This document shows, in pieces, positions 1-8,981 of a stretch of 64,000 bases of DNA (its first letter is position 1; every line of letters starts with the position of its first letter). The notes under the pieces were generated by a model. That model was not told where the DNA came from and made no database searches. It saw only the letters and a program-made list of their open reading frames with translations. The stretch spans positions 41,626 through 105,625 of the forward strand of contig JAQUVQ010000002.1 in the NCBI GenBank assembly GCA_028693285.1, in the 5' to 3' direction. The position numbers and the translations under genes were made by a program. Source of the stretch: Smithellaceae bacterium. Its GTDB lineage: Bacteria > Desulfobacterota > Syntrophia > Syntrophales > Smithellaceae.

Positions 1-1020
1 GAAGGCGTCATCGCTTTTTTCCTGGAGTCGGTTTTTGTCGGCGTGCTGATTTTCGGCCGAAAGAAAGTATCGCCCGGCGTTTACTGGGTTTCCGCTCTGC
101 TCGTGTTTATCGGCGGCCATTTATCCGCCTTCTGGATTATCGTGGCCAATTCCTGGATGCAGACGCCGGCCGGATATGAAGTGAGCGCCGCGGGCAAGGT
201 GATTCTGACGGATTTCGCCGCCGCTGTTTTTAATCCGTCCACCGTTGCCCGTTTTCTGCACACCGTTTTGGCCACCTGGATCACCGGCACCGTCCTGGTT
301 TGCGGGATCGCCGGCTGCTACGTCCGGAAAGGCCTGCACGGCGAGACCGCCCGCACCATGCTCAAAATCGGCATCATTCTCTTCGCGGTCACGCCGCTTC
401 TGCAGTTGGGAGCGGCCCACGGCCACGCGATTCAGGTGATCAATTATCAGCCGATGAAGGCGGCGGCGATGGAAGGGCATTTTGAGACGGCCCGGGGAGC
501 GGATGTTTACATTGCCGGGTATGTGGACGAGGAAAATGAAAAAACCTACGGCCTTTACATTCCCAAAGGGTTGAGCTTTTTGTACAACTTCGATTTCAAC
601 TCGGAAATCAAAGGTCTGCGTGAGGTTCCCAAAACGGACTGGCCGCCGGTAAACCTGGTGTTTCAGGCTTATCACATCATGGTGACGCTGGGCGGAATCT
701 TTATCGGCATGGGGCTGCTGGGCGCCCTGCTTCTCTGGACGGGCAGACTCTATGCGGCAAAGTGGTATCTCTGGCTCCTGCCTTTTCTGATTCCGCTTGC
801 GCATCTGGCCCATGAAACGGGCTGGATTACCGCGGAGGTCGGCCGCCAGCCCTGGATCATTCAGGGCCTGATGAAAACCGCCCAGGCCTCGTCCGTGGTG
901 GTATCGAAAGGAGAGCTGGCCGCGAGCCTGACCATGTTTGCCCTGGTTTATTTGTTGTTGCTGGTCATGTTTGTCATGCTCTTTGTGAAAATCGTCAAAC
1001 AGGGGCCGGCGGGGGAATAG
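1..1020 (+). CDS. cydA: Cytochrome bd ubiquinol oxidase subunit I, C-terminal part (5' truncated by window edge)
   Basis: Frame 1 is open from base 1 (EGVIAFFLESVFVGVLIFGRKKVSPGVYWVSALLVFIGGHLSAFWIIVANSWMQTPAGYE...), typical CydA; followed by cydB. Confidence 0.93.
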   Translation, partial: EGVIAFFLESVFVGVLIFGRKKVSPGVYWVSALLVFIGGHLSAFWIIVANSWMQTPAGYEVSAAGKVILTDFAAAVFNPSTVARFLHTVLATWITGTVLVCGIAGCYVRKGLHGETARTMLKIGIILFAVTPLLQLGAAHGHAIQVINYQPMKAAAMEGHFETARGADVYIAGYVDEENEKTYGLYIPKGLSFLYNFDFNSEIKGLREVPKTDWPPVNLVFQAYHIMVTLGGIFIGMGLLGALLLWTGRLYAAKWYLWLLPFLIPLAHLAHETGWITAEVGRQPWIIQGLMKTAQASSVVVSKGELAASLTMFALVYLLLLVMFVMLFVKIVKQGPAGE

Positions 1021-1041
1021 CGGATAGTGGATAGTGGATAG
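1021..1041. repeat. Short heptameric repeat (GGATAGT)n between cydA and cydB
   Basis: cGGATAGTGGATAGTGGATAG, period 7. Confidence 0.75.
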
Positions 1042-1116
1042 CTCATCACTTGTAACTGATTGTTGGCGGGAGATTTGGTCAGGCTGTGCCCGATCAAATC
1101 TTGATGGAGAAAGAAG

Positions 1117-2127
1117 ATGGAAAATATTCAGAACTTTCAAATCCTTTGGTTTGTTTTGATTTTCATCCTGCTGCTGGGCTACGCGCTTTTGGACGGATTT
1201 GATTTGGGCCTGGCCGCCCTGCTGCCGCTTCTGGGCAAAACAAAAGAAGAAAAGGATACGCTCATTGCTTCCATCGGCCCGGTCTGGGACGGCAACGAAG
1301 TCTGGCTGATTACCGGCGGCGGCGCGCTTTTTGCCGCCTTTCCCCACGCGTATGCCACCGCGTTTTCCGGTTTTTATTCAGCGATGATGCTGGTGCTGCT
1401 GGCCTTGATTTTTCGCGCGGTTTCGATGGAATTCCGGGCCAACGATCCGGCGCGCGCCGGTCTCTGGGAAAAAGCATTGATTGGCGGAAGCGCGCTGGCG
1501 GCTTTGCTGTTCGGCGTGGCGCTGGGCAATGTGATCTACGGCGTGCCGCTGGACGGCAGAATGGAATACGCCGGAAGCTTTTTCACGCTGCTTCGTCCCG
1601 TCCCGCTGCTGTTCGGCATCACCGGTCTTGCCGCCGTGCTGCTGCAGGGCGCGTCCTGGGCGGTGCTGAAAACGGAAGGGCGGGTGCAGGAGCGTTCATT
1701 TGAAGCCGCGCGGACTTTGACTTGGATCAATGCCGTCCTGGCGGTGATTTATTTCGTGGTTCTGATTTACGCCATCCCGCGCGTGTCGGGAAATGCGTTG
1801 TTTTATGTCGCGGTTGCAATCACCTTTGCGGGACTGATCGGATTGTTTTTTTCTCTTCGCAAAAAAAATGACGCAGGCCCGTTCTGGGAATCGTCTTTTT
1901 CGCTTATCGGACTGTTTCTGGCGGCGGGCGCGGCGCAGTTTCCCAACCTGATTACCGCTTCCAACGATCCGAACTTCAGCCTGACCATTTACAACAGCTC
2001 CACCAGCCTTTACACGCTGCAGATCATGGCCGTCATCGCGCTTGCCGGCATGCCGATTGTGATCGGCTACACCCTCTTTGTTTATCGCCTGTTCAAGGGA
2101 AAGGCCAAAGCCGACGGGCATTATTAG
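1117..2127 (+). CDS. cydB: Cytochrome bd ubiquinol oxidase subunit II
   Basis: 336 aa; N-terminus LLGYALLDGFDLGLAALLPLLG..., GPVWDGNEVWLITGGGALFAAFPHAYA motif typical of CydB. Confidence 0.95.
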   Translation: MENIQNFQILWFVLIFILLLGYALLDGFDLGLAALLPLLGKTKEEKDTLIASIGPVWDGNEVWLITGGGALFAAFPHAYATAFSGFYSAMMLVLLALIFRAVSMEFRANDPARAGLWEKALIGGSALAALLFGVALGNVIYGVPLDGRMEYAGSFFTLLRPVPLLFGITGLAAVLLQGASWAVLKTEGRVQERSFEAARTLTWINAVLAVIYFVVLIYAIPRVSGNALFYVAVAITFAGLIGLFFSLRKKNDAGPFWESSFSLIGLFLAAGAAQFPNLITASNDPNFSLTIYNSSTSLYTLQIMAVIALAGMPIVIGYTLFVYRLFKGKAKADGHY

Positions 2128-2150
2128 AAAGCATTTTTCAGGCGTCCTGC

Positions 2151-3284
2151 CTAAAGGATTTGATTGGCCGGGGTCTTTCTGAGCAGCGCGGTCAAAAGCC
2201 AGCTTCCCGCCAGGGCCGTCAGGAAAACGGCCGCAAACTTGATCCAGGGGGAAAGCGGCTGTCCCAGCAGGAAAAACTGCATCCAGATCACGAAGACATA
2301 ATGAAAAACATAGATGCCGTAGGCGTTGGCGGTTAGATGGTCCGCCACGGGGCGGGCGGTATGGAAAAATTTGCGGGCAAGCCCGAGGGCGGCAAGCCCC
2401 GTGAAGGTGCAGCACAGACAGTAGAGGGCGGTCAGGATGACGCTCATCAGCCATGCAGGGGTGATGCCGAGGCCGGCGGCGTTCACTTCCAGCGTTCCAT
2501 GCGTCAGGTAGGTGATCCCGCCCAGAAACAGCCACAGCGGCCACGGCCTGAGATTTTCCCGCGAAAGGGAGCGGTCCGGATCTGCGCCGCCCAGGGCGAC
2601 GCCCAGCAGAAACCACACAAAGTACAAGAAGAATCGCCAGGCGTGAAAATACAGGGGGCCTGCGATATGCGCCCAGTGTCCGGGTTCGACAAACAGGCGC
2701 AGCGGAAGCGTCGCGGCCAGGCTGGCCAGGAGAAAGACCACGACCAGATTTCGCGGCGATGCGGCCGTCCAGGATAACTTTTTCATGAGCCCGGGGGTGA
2801 ACCGGCAAGCCAGTGCGACGAAGGCGCCATAGGCCAGCAGGACCCAGATAAACCAGGCCGGCCCGCTTGCCCAGCCGTCGTTCGTAAAGAAGCCCCGCAG
2901 ATAGCCGCCCTGGCTCGCGGTGTTGCTTAAAAGCCATGACGGAAAGTAGGCCAGCGGGGCCAGCAGAAACACGGAAATGATAAACGGAACGCCGAGACGC
3001 TTGGCGCGGTCGGTCATAAAGCGGCCGGCGCCTTTCCGGTTCAGGGACGGGACAATAAAGAGTCCGGAGATCAGGAACATGAGGCACATGAAGAACATGT
3101 CGTTCCAGCCCACGAAAAAGTCCAGCGGCAGCAAGCGAAGCGCATCGACGACGGGGGCCGAAGATTTCATGTAATCGTCTGCATTATAGAAACTGGAGGT
3201 GTTGTAGGCCAGAGAGGCATGGTGGGCGACCACCAGCAGGGTGACGCCGCTGCGCAGATAGTCGATGGCGATATCTCGTTTCAA
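2151..3284 (-). CDS. Acyltransferase 3 / OpgC-like membrane acyltransferase, probable TTG start
   Basis: Multi-TM protein with DYLRSGVTLLVVAHHASLAY N-terminus. GGAGG is 6 nt upstream of a TTG at 3284, giving MKRDIAIDYLRSG...; the ORF-track ATG at 3335 lies inside the repeated leader. Confidence 0.75.
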   Translation of the reverse strand: MKRDIAIDYLRSGVTLLVVAHHASLAYNTSSFYNADDYMKSSAPVVDALRLLPLDFFVGWNDMFFMCLMFLISGLFIVPSLNRKGAGRFMTDRAKRLGVPFIISVFLLAPLAYFPSWLLSNTASQGGYLRGFFTNDGWASGPAWFIWVLLAYGAFVALACRFTPGLMKKLSWTAASPRNLVVVFLLASLAATLPLRLFVEPGHWAHIAGPLYFHAWRFFLYFVWFLLGVALGGADPDRSLSRENLRPWPLWLFLGGITYLTHGTLEVNAAGLGITPAWLMSVILTALYCLCCTFTGLAALGLARKFFHTARPVADHLTANAYGIYVFHYVFVIWMQFFLLGQPLSPWIKFAAVFLTALAGSWLLTALLRKTPANQIL

Positions 3285-3456
3285 AAAGTTCCTCCGGACG
3301 GCCAAGGGATCGGTTTGTTCGGCGAGGATCGTCAAAAGCCGGATCTTCGGGCGGCGGCCGTCGCATCGTCAGTATTGCGGCTGATCCGTTGGGCGCTTTT
3401 GACGGAAGCGCACTATAGGCAATTTATTTCGGCCTGTCAACCCGATCCGGAGCATC
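3270..3456 (-). repeat. ~187-bp direct repeat, copy 1 (promoter + leader + RBS + start region)
   Basis: Near-identical to 8982-9169; about 8 differences including a 1-nt indel, by eye. Confidence 0.95.
3412..3440 (-). promoter_or_regulatory. Sigma70-like promoter in repeat copy 1 (TTGACA-17-TATAGT)
   Basis: Minus strand: TTGACA (3440-3435), 17-nt spacer, TATAGT (3417-3412), upstream of the acyltransferase gene. Confidence 0.75.
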
Positions 3457-3600
3457 CGAGAAAAATGCTCCGTTCATCATTGCTTACTGCTTGAACAGTG
3501 AATGGTCGAATAGAATTGGAAAAGCAACAGCACAGGAAGCAAGCAAGGCCCGGATAAATCTTAAAAATATTCTTATCGCTTTCGGAAATCTCTTCCAATG

Positions 3601-6138
3601 TTATTTTTTGCCGGGCAGTAAATCGGCGTTTGCGTCGATCTCGCGGTCCACCGCCAGGAGCGCGGGCGGCAGCGCAGCCGCGGCGCGCAGGCGCCGGATC
3701 AGGCCGCAGGACACGCAAAAGAGCTGAGCCATGACTTCGTCCACGATTTCGCGGGGAATGCCGTAGTAAAGAAAGTTCAGCGGCATTCCTTCGCCCAGAA
3801 GGTAAAGGATCTTGCCGCAGGACGGCTGATCCGTGAAGGCAAGCCGGATTTCGTAACCCTGCAGAATGCCGGTCTGCAAATCCCGCAAGGGTTTGAAATC
3901 GGCGCTGACCGGCCGGCCGCCGATGCGCGCATTGGGGGTATCGCGAAGGGATTGCAGATAATGCTGTGCGTCGGCAAACTCTACCGTTTTGGTCGAACCG
4001 CTGATGAAAAATACGGCCGGTTGCCTGCCGTTTAGGAGAATTTCCTCCAGATGGCCGCGCTGCAGAAGCGATAGGCCGGTAACGCCGATGAACATGTCGG
4101 CGTTTCTCAGTACGCCGCTTCCCAGCTCATCGAGGGTTTTGGCTTCCTGGATGCCGTCTGCGGCGTCGTTTCCCGCGGCGACGTCCACGCCGAAGAGACA
4201 GCCTTTGGTCAGGCGGCGGCCGAGTTCCTTCCTGAGAAAGCCGCCGATGGCGCCGGCCGAGCCGAGGATGACGATCGTTCGGCGGGAAAGGAGCAGGCCC
4301 AGGCGGTGGAGAATGTTTTCCGCGGCGTTGAGGATCGAGACGGCGCAGGCCCTGGCTTCCGGACCTCTTTTTAAATCCGAAACAGCGATGCTGAGCGCCG
4401 GATATTGCAGTTTTCCGAACGCCTGCGCGACCTCGTTTAAATAATCGTATCCGTTTTTCGTATGTTCGACGCTGCCCGGAAACACCGGGGCCAGCCAGTC
4501 CGCCAGCGGCATATGGAAAGCCTCCGCGGGGCGGGGCAGGTGGAAGTGTTCAAAAACCTCTCCCAGCGTTTTCCCCTCCAGACAAAAGCGGTTGATGATC
4601 GGCGCGAGGTAGCCGCCGTCCTCCACCAGCAGCAGCAGCCGGTTTGCCCGCCGGGCCGCATCGGCCTCTTTGAAAAAAAGGTGTCCCGCCGCCATGCGCA
4701 TGGCGTCCAGGAAATCCGGCTGTTCGTCGATCAGCGCCTGTTCCATCGTTTCCAGCCCGGAAAAAGGAGTGAACTGCCGTGACAGCATGTAGCTGCCGGC
4801 CAGTCTGAGGCGCGATTCCATTTTCTGAAGGCCGTAAAATCGAAATGTCTGAGGCGGCAGGCTCATGAGGGTTTCCAGATAATCGTTCGGCACAATGCCG
4901 GCGTACTGGACGAAAAAAGCGGTCAGCGAATCGCATTGCGCGTCGGCAAAGGCCTTCAGCAGACCGAGCGCTTCCGCGGTTGCATGATGAATGACGAAAA
5001 GCCTTACGCCCTCGAGCGCCCGGGGATGGAGCGCCAAAGCAGCTCGAAGCGCCTTCATCGACGCGAGGTAATCCGCCAGATCCTGCCTTTCGCGGATTTC
5101 GTCGAAGCTCACGTTGAGGCAGGCGCCCCAGCGGGAAACGTCGAAATATATGCGAAACGATCCGGAAAGCATCTCGACGGTCTGCCCCTTTTCCAGCAGA
5201 TGCAAAACGGCCGGATCCTCCAGCAGTTGAATCTCCCTGGCCAGCATGTCGAGCGATTCGGTCAGGGCGGTCGCGTCGCTTTTTTCCAGAAACATCATCT
5301 GCCGGTCGTCTGTGGGCCAGGTAAAGCGAATCTGCTGCAGTTGGGGCAGGCCGGTTTGCCGCAGATAGGCGAAAAAGTCCGGCAGGTGCGCCGACGTTTC
5401 AACATGCTCGGCGCGATGATTGAGGACGTCGTGCAGAATGCCCTGGTGGATTTTTTCAGCCGTTGAAAAGATGTCGGTGAAAAAAGAGCGCCGAAGCGGC
5501 TGATCGACCACGCGATGAGGAATGTGTTTGAGCTGAAGGCGCGAATGGGCCGCGTCCTCAATCGTGATGCGCAGAAAATGGCCCGATGGGCTGTGCTCCA
5601 CCAGATAGTAATGGCCGTTTGGATCCCCGCCGTCGTGAAGATGAAACGGAAACAGCAGAGCGGGCGGCGCCGACGCCTCGGACGGTTGCAGACCGAAATA
5701 GCCGGGAAAGAGCGCGCCGCCCCACCGTTCGGTTTGGAGCGTCAGAAAAATCATCTGCAGTCGATCGCCGAAACTCCGGTAATGGAAGGGCAATCCTTCC
5801 GCCGCATCGAGCCTTACATAAATTGTTACCCAATCCAGACCGGCGGCAGCCAGCTCCGGCGTCAGGCGGGAATCCACTTTGCGGCGCACCATGATGTCGG
5901 CGGCGCCGAAAGCGCACTGCTCGATGATCTCCTCCGCCAGGAGCGAGACAAATGTGTGCAGATTGCGGAAAACGCGGATGCGGGAAAGATCGAAGGCGAT
6001 GTGACGCTCGCCTCGCCGGATCGGCGCAACGCCGAGCGTCGGAAGTTCCCCGGGCGCGCCGGCTGTTGTTTCCAGAGCTTCCCGGTCGGCCTGATTCCGA
6101 ATCAGGGTTGTGAGCATGTCGCCAACGTCGCGCTTCAT
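3601..6138 (-). CDS. Large uncharacterised protein with C-terminal Rossmann-like (SAH hydrolase-like?) NAD-binding segment
   Basis: Start refined to ATG at 6138 (MKRDVGDMLTTLIRNQ...). C-terminal RRTIVILGSAGAIGGFLRKELGRR glycine-rich nucleotide-binding motif. Confidence 0.7.
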   Translation of the reverse strand: MKRDVGDMLTTLIRNQADREALETTAGAPGELPTLGVAPIRRGERHIAFDLSRIRVFRNLHTFVSLLAEEIIEQCAFGAADIMVRRKVDSRLTPELAAAGLDWVTIYVRLDAAEGLPFHYRSFGDRLQMIFLTLQTERWGGALFPGYFGLQPSEASAPPALLFPFHLHDGGDPNGHYYLVEHSPSGHFLRITIEDAAHSRLQLKHIPHRVVDQPLRRSFFTDIFSTAEKIHQGILHDVLNHRAEHVETSAHLPDFFAYLRQTGLPQLQQIRFTWPTDDRQMMFLEKSDATALTESLDMLAREIQLLEDPAVLHLLEKGQTVEMLSGSFRIYFDVSRWGACLNVSFDEIRERQDLADYLASMKALRAALALHPRALEGVRLFVIHHATAEALGLLKAFADAQCDSLTAFFVQYAGIVPNDYLETLMSLPPQTFRFYGLQKMESRLRLAGSYMLSRQFTPFSGLETMEQALIDEQPDFLDAMRMAAGHLFFKEADAARRANRLLLLVEDGGYLAPIINRFCLEGKTLGEVFEHFHLPRPAEAFHMPLADWLAPVFPGSVEHTKNGYDYLNEVAQAFGKLQYPALSIAVSDLKRGPEARACAVSILNAAENILHRLGLLLSRRTIVILGSAGAIGGFLRKELGRRLTKGCLFGVDVAAGNDAADGIQEAKTLDELGSGVLRNADMFIGVTGLSLLQRGHLEEILLNGRQPAVFFISGSTKTVEFADAQHYLQSLRDTPNARIGGRPVSADFKPLRDLQTGILQGYEIRLAFTDQPSCGKILYLLGEGMPLNFLYYGIPREIVDEVMAQLFCVSCGLIRRLRAAAALPPALLAVDREIDANADLLPGKK

Positions 6139-6155
6139 CTTTTTTTCGCCTTCGT

Positions 6156-7133
6156 TTAAGGGTGAATGTCCAGGAGAACCTTCAGCGCGTCGCTCTGTGT
6201 CGCCCGGGCAAAGGCCTCCTCCACGCGCGCCAGCGGATAGCGGGCGGTAATCAGCCGGTCCAGCGGCATGTCCGGATATTCGCACATGATTTTGAGTCCG
6301 TCGGCAAACCGTCCGCAGCGCGATCCCAGAACCGTCTGCTCATTGATGACGATCGGCGCCAGATTGACGTCGCCGGAAACGGCAACGGTGGATTTCAGCA
6401 CAATAGTTCCGCGCGGCCGGCACAATGCCATGGCTGTGACGATTCCGGCGCCCGACCCCGTGGCCTCCACGACGATATCCGCGCCGGGCGCAACATCCTT
6501 TTCATGGAGGACGGTCCGAATGTTTCGCCACCGAAGATTCTCCAGTTTTTCCGGGTGATGCCCCACCACCGTGACCACCGGTAAAACGGTGGCGAGCACC
6601 CAGGCGCAAAGAGCGCCGAGGCGACCGTCGCCGAGAATCACCGCCCGTTCGTTGCCCGCGGGCCGCATTTGCTCCAGGATTTCGCAGGCCGCCGACAGGG
6701 GCTCCACGAGAACCGCTCGTTCGTCGGAAAGTTTTTCCGGAAGCGCCAGCAGGTTGACGATGGGCAGGGTGCAATATTCGGCCATGCACCCGTCGAGGTT
6801 GAGAATGCCGAGGGTCGAACGGTTCGGGCAGTGACGCCCCAGATCGCGCCGGCACCAGTCGCAATGCCCGCAGGCGGCGTTGATTTCGCCGACCACTCTC
6901 TTGCCGATCCAGGAGGGGTCGTCGCATTCCATGACGATGCCGACAAACTCGTGCCCCAGCACGCCTTTGAACCCCATATAGCCTTTCAAAATTTCCATGT
7001 CGGTTTTGCAGATGCCGGCGATCTTTACTTGTATTTTAGCCCAGCCGGGCTTGACGGGCGGCACGGAATAATCCTCGACATAGTTGAGTTTGCCGTCGAA
7101 AACCGCCGCTGCCATAGTGTCCATCGTCCCCAT
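6156..7133 (-). CDS. Zinc-dependent alcohol dehydrogenase-like (MDR family) protein
   Basis: GICKTDMEILKGYMGFKGVLGHEFVGIV, cysteine-rich structural Zn loop CGHCDWCRRDLGRHC, VILGDGRLGALCAWV Rossmann motif. Confidence 0.85.
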   Translation of the reverse strand: MGTMDTMAAAVFDGKLNYVEDYSVPPVKPGWAKIQVKIAGICKTDMEILKGYMGFKGVLGHEFVGIVMECDDPSWIGKRVVGEINAACGHCDWCRRDLGRHCPNRSTLGILNLDGCMAEYCTLPIVNLLALPEKLSDERAVLVEPLSAACEILEQMRPAGNERAVILGDGRLGALCAWVLATVLPVVTVVGHHPEKLENLRWRNIRTVLHEKDVAPGADIVVEATGSGAGIVTAMALCRPRGTIVLKSTVAVSGDVNLAPIVINEQTVLGSRCGRFADGLKIMCEYPDMPLDRLITARYPLARVEEAFARATQSDALKVLLDIHP

Positions 7134-7143
7134 CGTCTTCTCC

Positions 7144-8172
7144 TTATGTTTCCCTGAATTTGCGGGCTTTTTCTTTCAGCGCAAGGAAATATTCCGTTTC
7201 AACAATTTCGGAAACATCCTGCGCCTGCTTTTTCCGGTCGATGATAATTTTCAGTTCATCGACCTGTCGTTGGAGCGTTTTTTCCCTTTCCCGGACTTTT
7301 CCGGCCATCTGCTCGAAAATGCGGGCCAGCCGGCCCAGTTCGTCTGCGCGCGCGGACACGCCCGCCAGTCCGGGCAGATCGTAGTTGCCCTGTTCCACGG
7401 CTTGCGCGGCTTGGGCGAGATCCGCCAGCGGATCGGTCACCTTTCGGACAAAAACGATCGCGGCGATAAAGCCCGCGACTAAAAGCAGGACGGAAACGAC
7501 GGCGGCGATGTAAAAGTTTTCCACCATCGCGCTGTGGGAAACCAGATCGTCGAGGACCGCCCAGGTGATGGCGCCGGCGGTGGCCAGAATGCTCACGAGC
7601 AGAAGGCCGGTGATCATCAGGATGGTCCGCGTCTCCAGCGTCAGGCGAATGCGGCGGGCCAGAAGGAGAATGACCGGCACCAGAATGAAAGCGTTGACCG
7701 CGTCGGTGAGAAACGCAGGCAGAATCCAGGACGGAAAGGAATAGGGAAAGGTGAGCAGATGAATAAAGAAAACGTCGAGCACGACCGCCGCCGCAACGCC
7801 CGCGGCGCTGGCCCCGACCAGGCTCATCTGCAGGATGCCGAATTCCCGCACCGTGCCGATGCGGCGGATTCCCCCGTAGCCGACAAGCCCCGGAATCCAT
7901 CCCATAAGGCCGTTGGCGATATGCCAGTTCCAGAATTTAAGAGCGCCGAATCCGTAAACGGCGTCGCCGAACATGTTGCCCGCAAATCCAGTGATGAAGC
8001 CGGCCAGTGGATGGACCAGAATGCCCACGACCATCGGAAGAGCGATCTGCGGCCGCATGGAGATGATCGGCGCGGAGGGCAGCAGGAAAATGTTGGAAAG
8101 GCTGTTCAAGAGCCCATAGACGACGGCAAAGGCCAAACCGGCCAGGAGGATTTTTTTTGCGCCCGGATTCAT
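7144..8172 (-). CDS. Multi-TM (ECF S-component-like) protein with HAMP linker and C-terminal coiled coil
   Basis: Start refined to MNPGAKKILLAGLAFAVVYG. TM bundle resembling ECF-type substrate-specific components, then a TM + HAMP-like segment FVRKVTDPLADLAQAAQAVEQGNYDLP and a coiled coil. Overlaps the stop of the upstream ParA gene. Confidence 0.65.
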   Translation of the reverse strand: MNPGAKKILLAGLAFAVVYGLLNSLSNIFLLPSAPIISMRPQIALPMVVGILVHPLAGFITGFAGNMFGDAVYGFGALKFWNWHIANGLMGWIPGLVGYGGIRRIGTVREFGILQMSLVGASAAGVAAAVVLDVFFIHLLTFPYSFPSWILPAFLTDAVNAFILVPVILLLARRIRLTLETRTILMITGLLLVSILATAGAITWAVLDDLVSHSAMVENFYIAAVVSVLLLVAGFIAAIVFVRKVTDPLADLAQAAQAVEQGNYDLPGLAGVSARADELGRLARIFEQMAGKVREREKTLQRQVDELKIIIDRKKQAQDVSEIVETEYFLALKEKARKFRET

Positions 8173-8924
8173 GCCGTAATTCTCCGAAGGATATCTTCCA
8201 TCGCCCGGCCAAGCGCCGTATTCGGATGCATCAGACAAAACAGGCCGGAGCTGCCCAGCGCCATCATTTCGTCGGCGTGCGGCAGGACGCCGGCCACGTC
8301 GCAGTTGTATGCCGCCGTCACTTTGGCGGCCAGCGCGTCGCCCGGGAAAGCCGTGGGGACTTTGTTGACGATCAGAAACATTCGGGGAACTTCAAGCTGT
8401 CTCGACACCTCGACGGTCACGGCTGTTCCCTGATAGTCCTGCTGATCGGGGCGCAGCAGAATGAGGAGGGTGTCGGCGACGGCGATCGACATCAGCGTCT
8501 CCTCGTTCAAGCCCGGATGGGTGTCGATGAAAAGATAATCGAGCGCAAATTGTTCAATCGCTTTCTGATAGCCTTCCTTGAGCAGATTGATGTCGTAGCC
8601 GTAATGCAGGACCCGGGCGATGTCACCCGTGCGGATGCTCGACGGAATGAGAAAAAGCTTTTCTTTATCCTCCGCTCCGAGAATCCGGGACACGTCGTAA
8701 ACCGCGCGTCCGATGTCGCATTTGCCCCAGAGAAAATCGTTTAAGGTATGGGGCGCGTCTTTGGGATCGAGGTTGAACAGCACGTGAATGCCGGGAGACT
8801 GGATGTCCGTATCCACGACGCCGACGCGCCGGCCTTTTCGGGCCAGAAGGCAGGCCAGGTTGGCCGTGGTGTTGGTTTTTCCCGTTCCGCCTCGAAAGGA
8901 ATGAATCGCGATAATTTCAGGCAT
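8169..8924 (-). CDS. ParA/MinD-like P-loop ATPase
   Basis: MPEIIAIHSFRGGTGKTNTTANLACLLARKGRRVGVVDTDIQSPGIH: deviant Walker A typical of ParA/MinD. Start at ATG 8924; an in-frame TTG at 8996 in the repeat is an alternative. Confidence 0.85.
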   Translation of the reverse strand: MPEIIAIHSFRGGTGKTNTTANLACLLARKGRRVGVVDTDIQSPGIHVLFNLDPKDAPHTLNDFLWGKCDIGRAVYDVSRILGAEDKEKLFLIPSSIRTGDIARVLHYGYDINLLKEGYQKAIEQFALDYLFIDTHPGLNEETLMSIAVADTLLILLRPDQQDYQGTAVTVEVSRQLEVPRMFLIVNKVPTAFPGDALAAKVTAAYNCDVAGVLPHADEMMALGSSGLFCLMHPNTALGRAMEDILRRITA

Positions 8925-8981
8925 GGCGTCCTCTTTGCCGAAGTCGGCCGCAGTATAGAAAAAGCATTGTGCCAAGTCAAG

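Noticed and set aside
121-1347. 408-aa minus-strand ORF over cydA/cydB
   Set aside because: Antisense shadow ORF opposite clear cydA/cydB; low-complexity Arg/Gln-rich composition.
1696-3087. 463-aa minus-strand ORF
   Set aside because: Overlaps cydB antisense and the acyltransferase in another frame; Pro/Arg-rich composition typical of an out-of-frame reading.
3449-3473. CGGAGCAT...ATGCTCCG hairpin as a terminator for the 3601-6138 gene
   Set aside because: Real 8-bp inverted repeat but no T-run follows on the minus strand and it abuts a promoter; function unclear.
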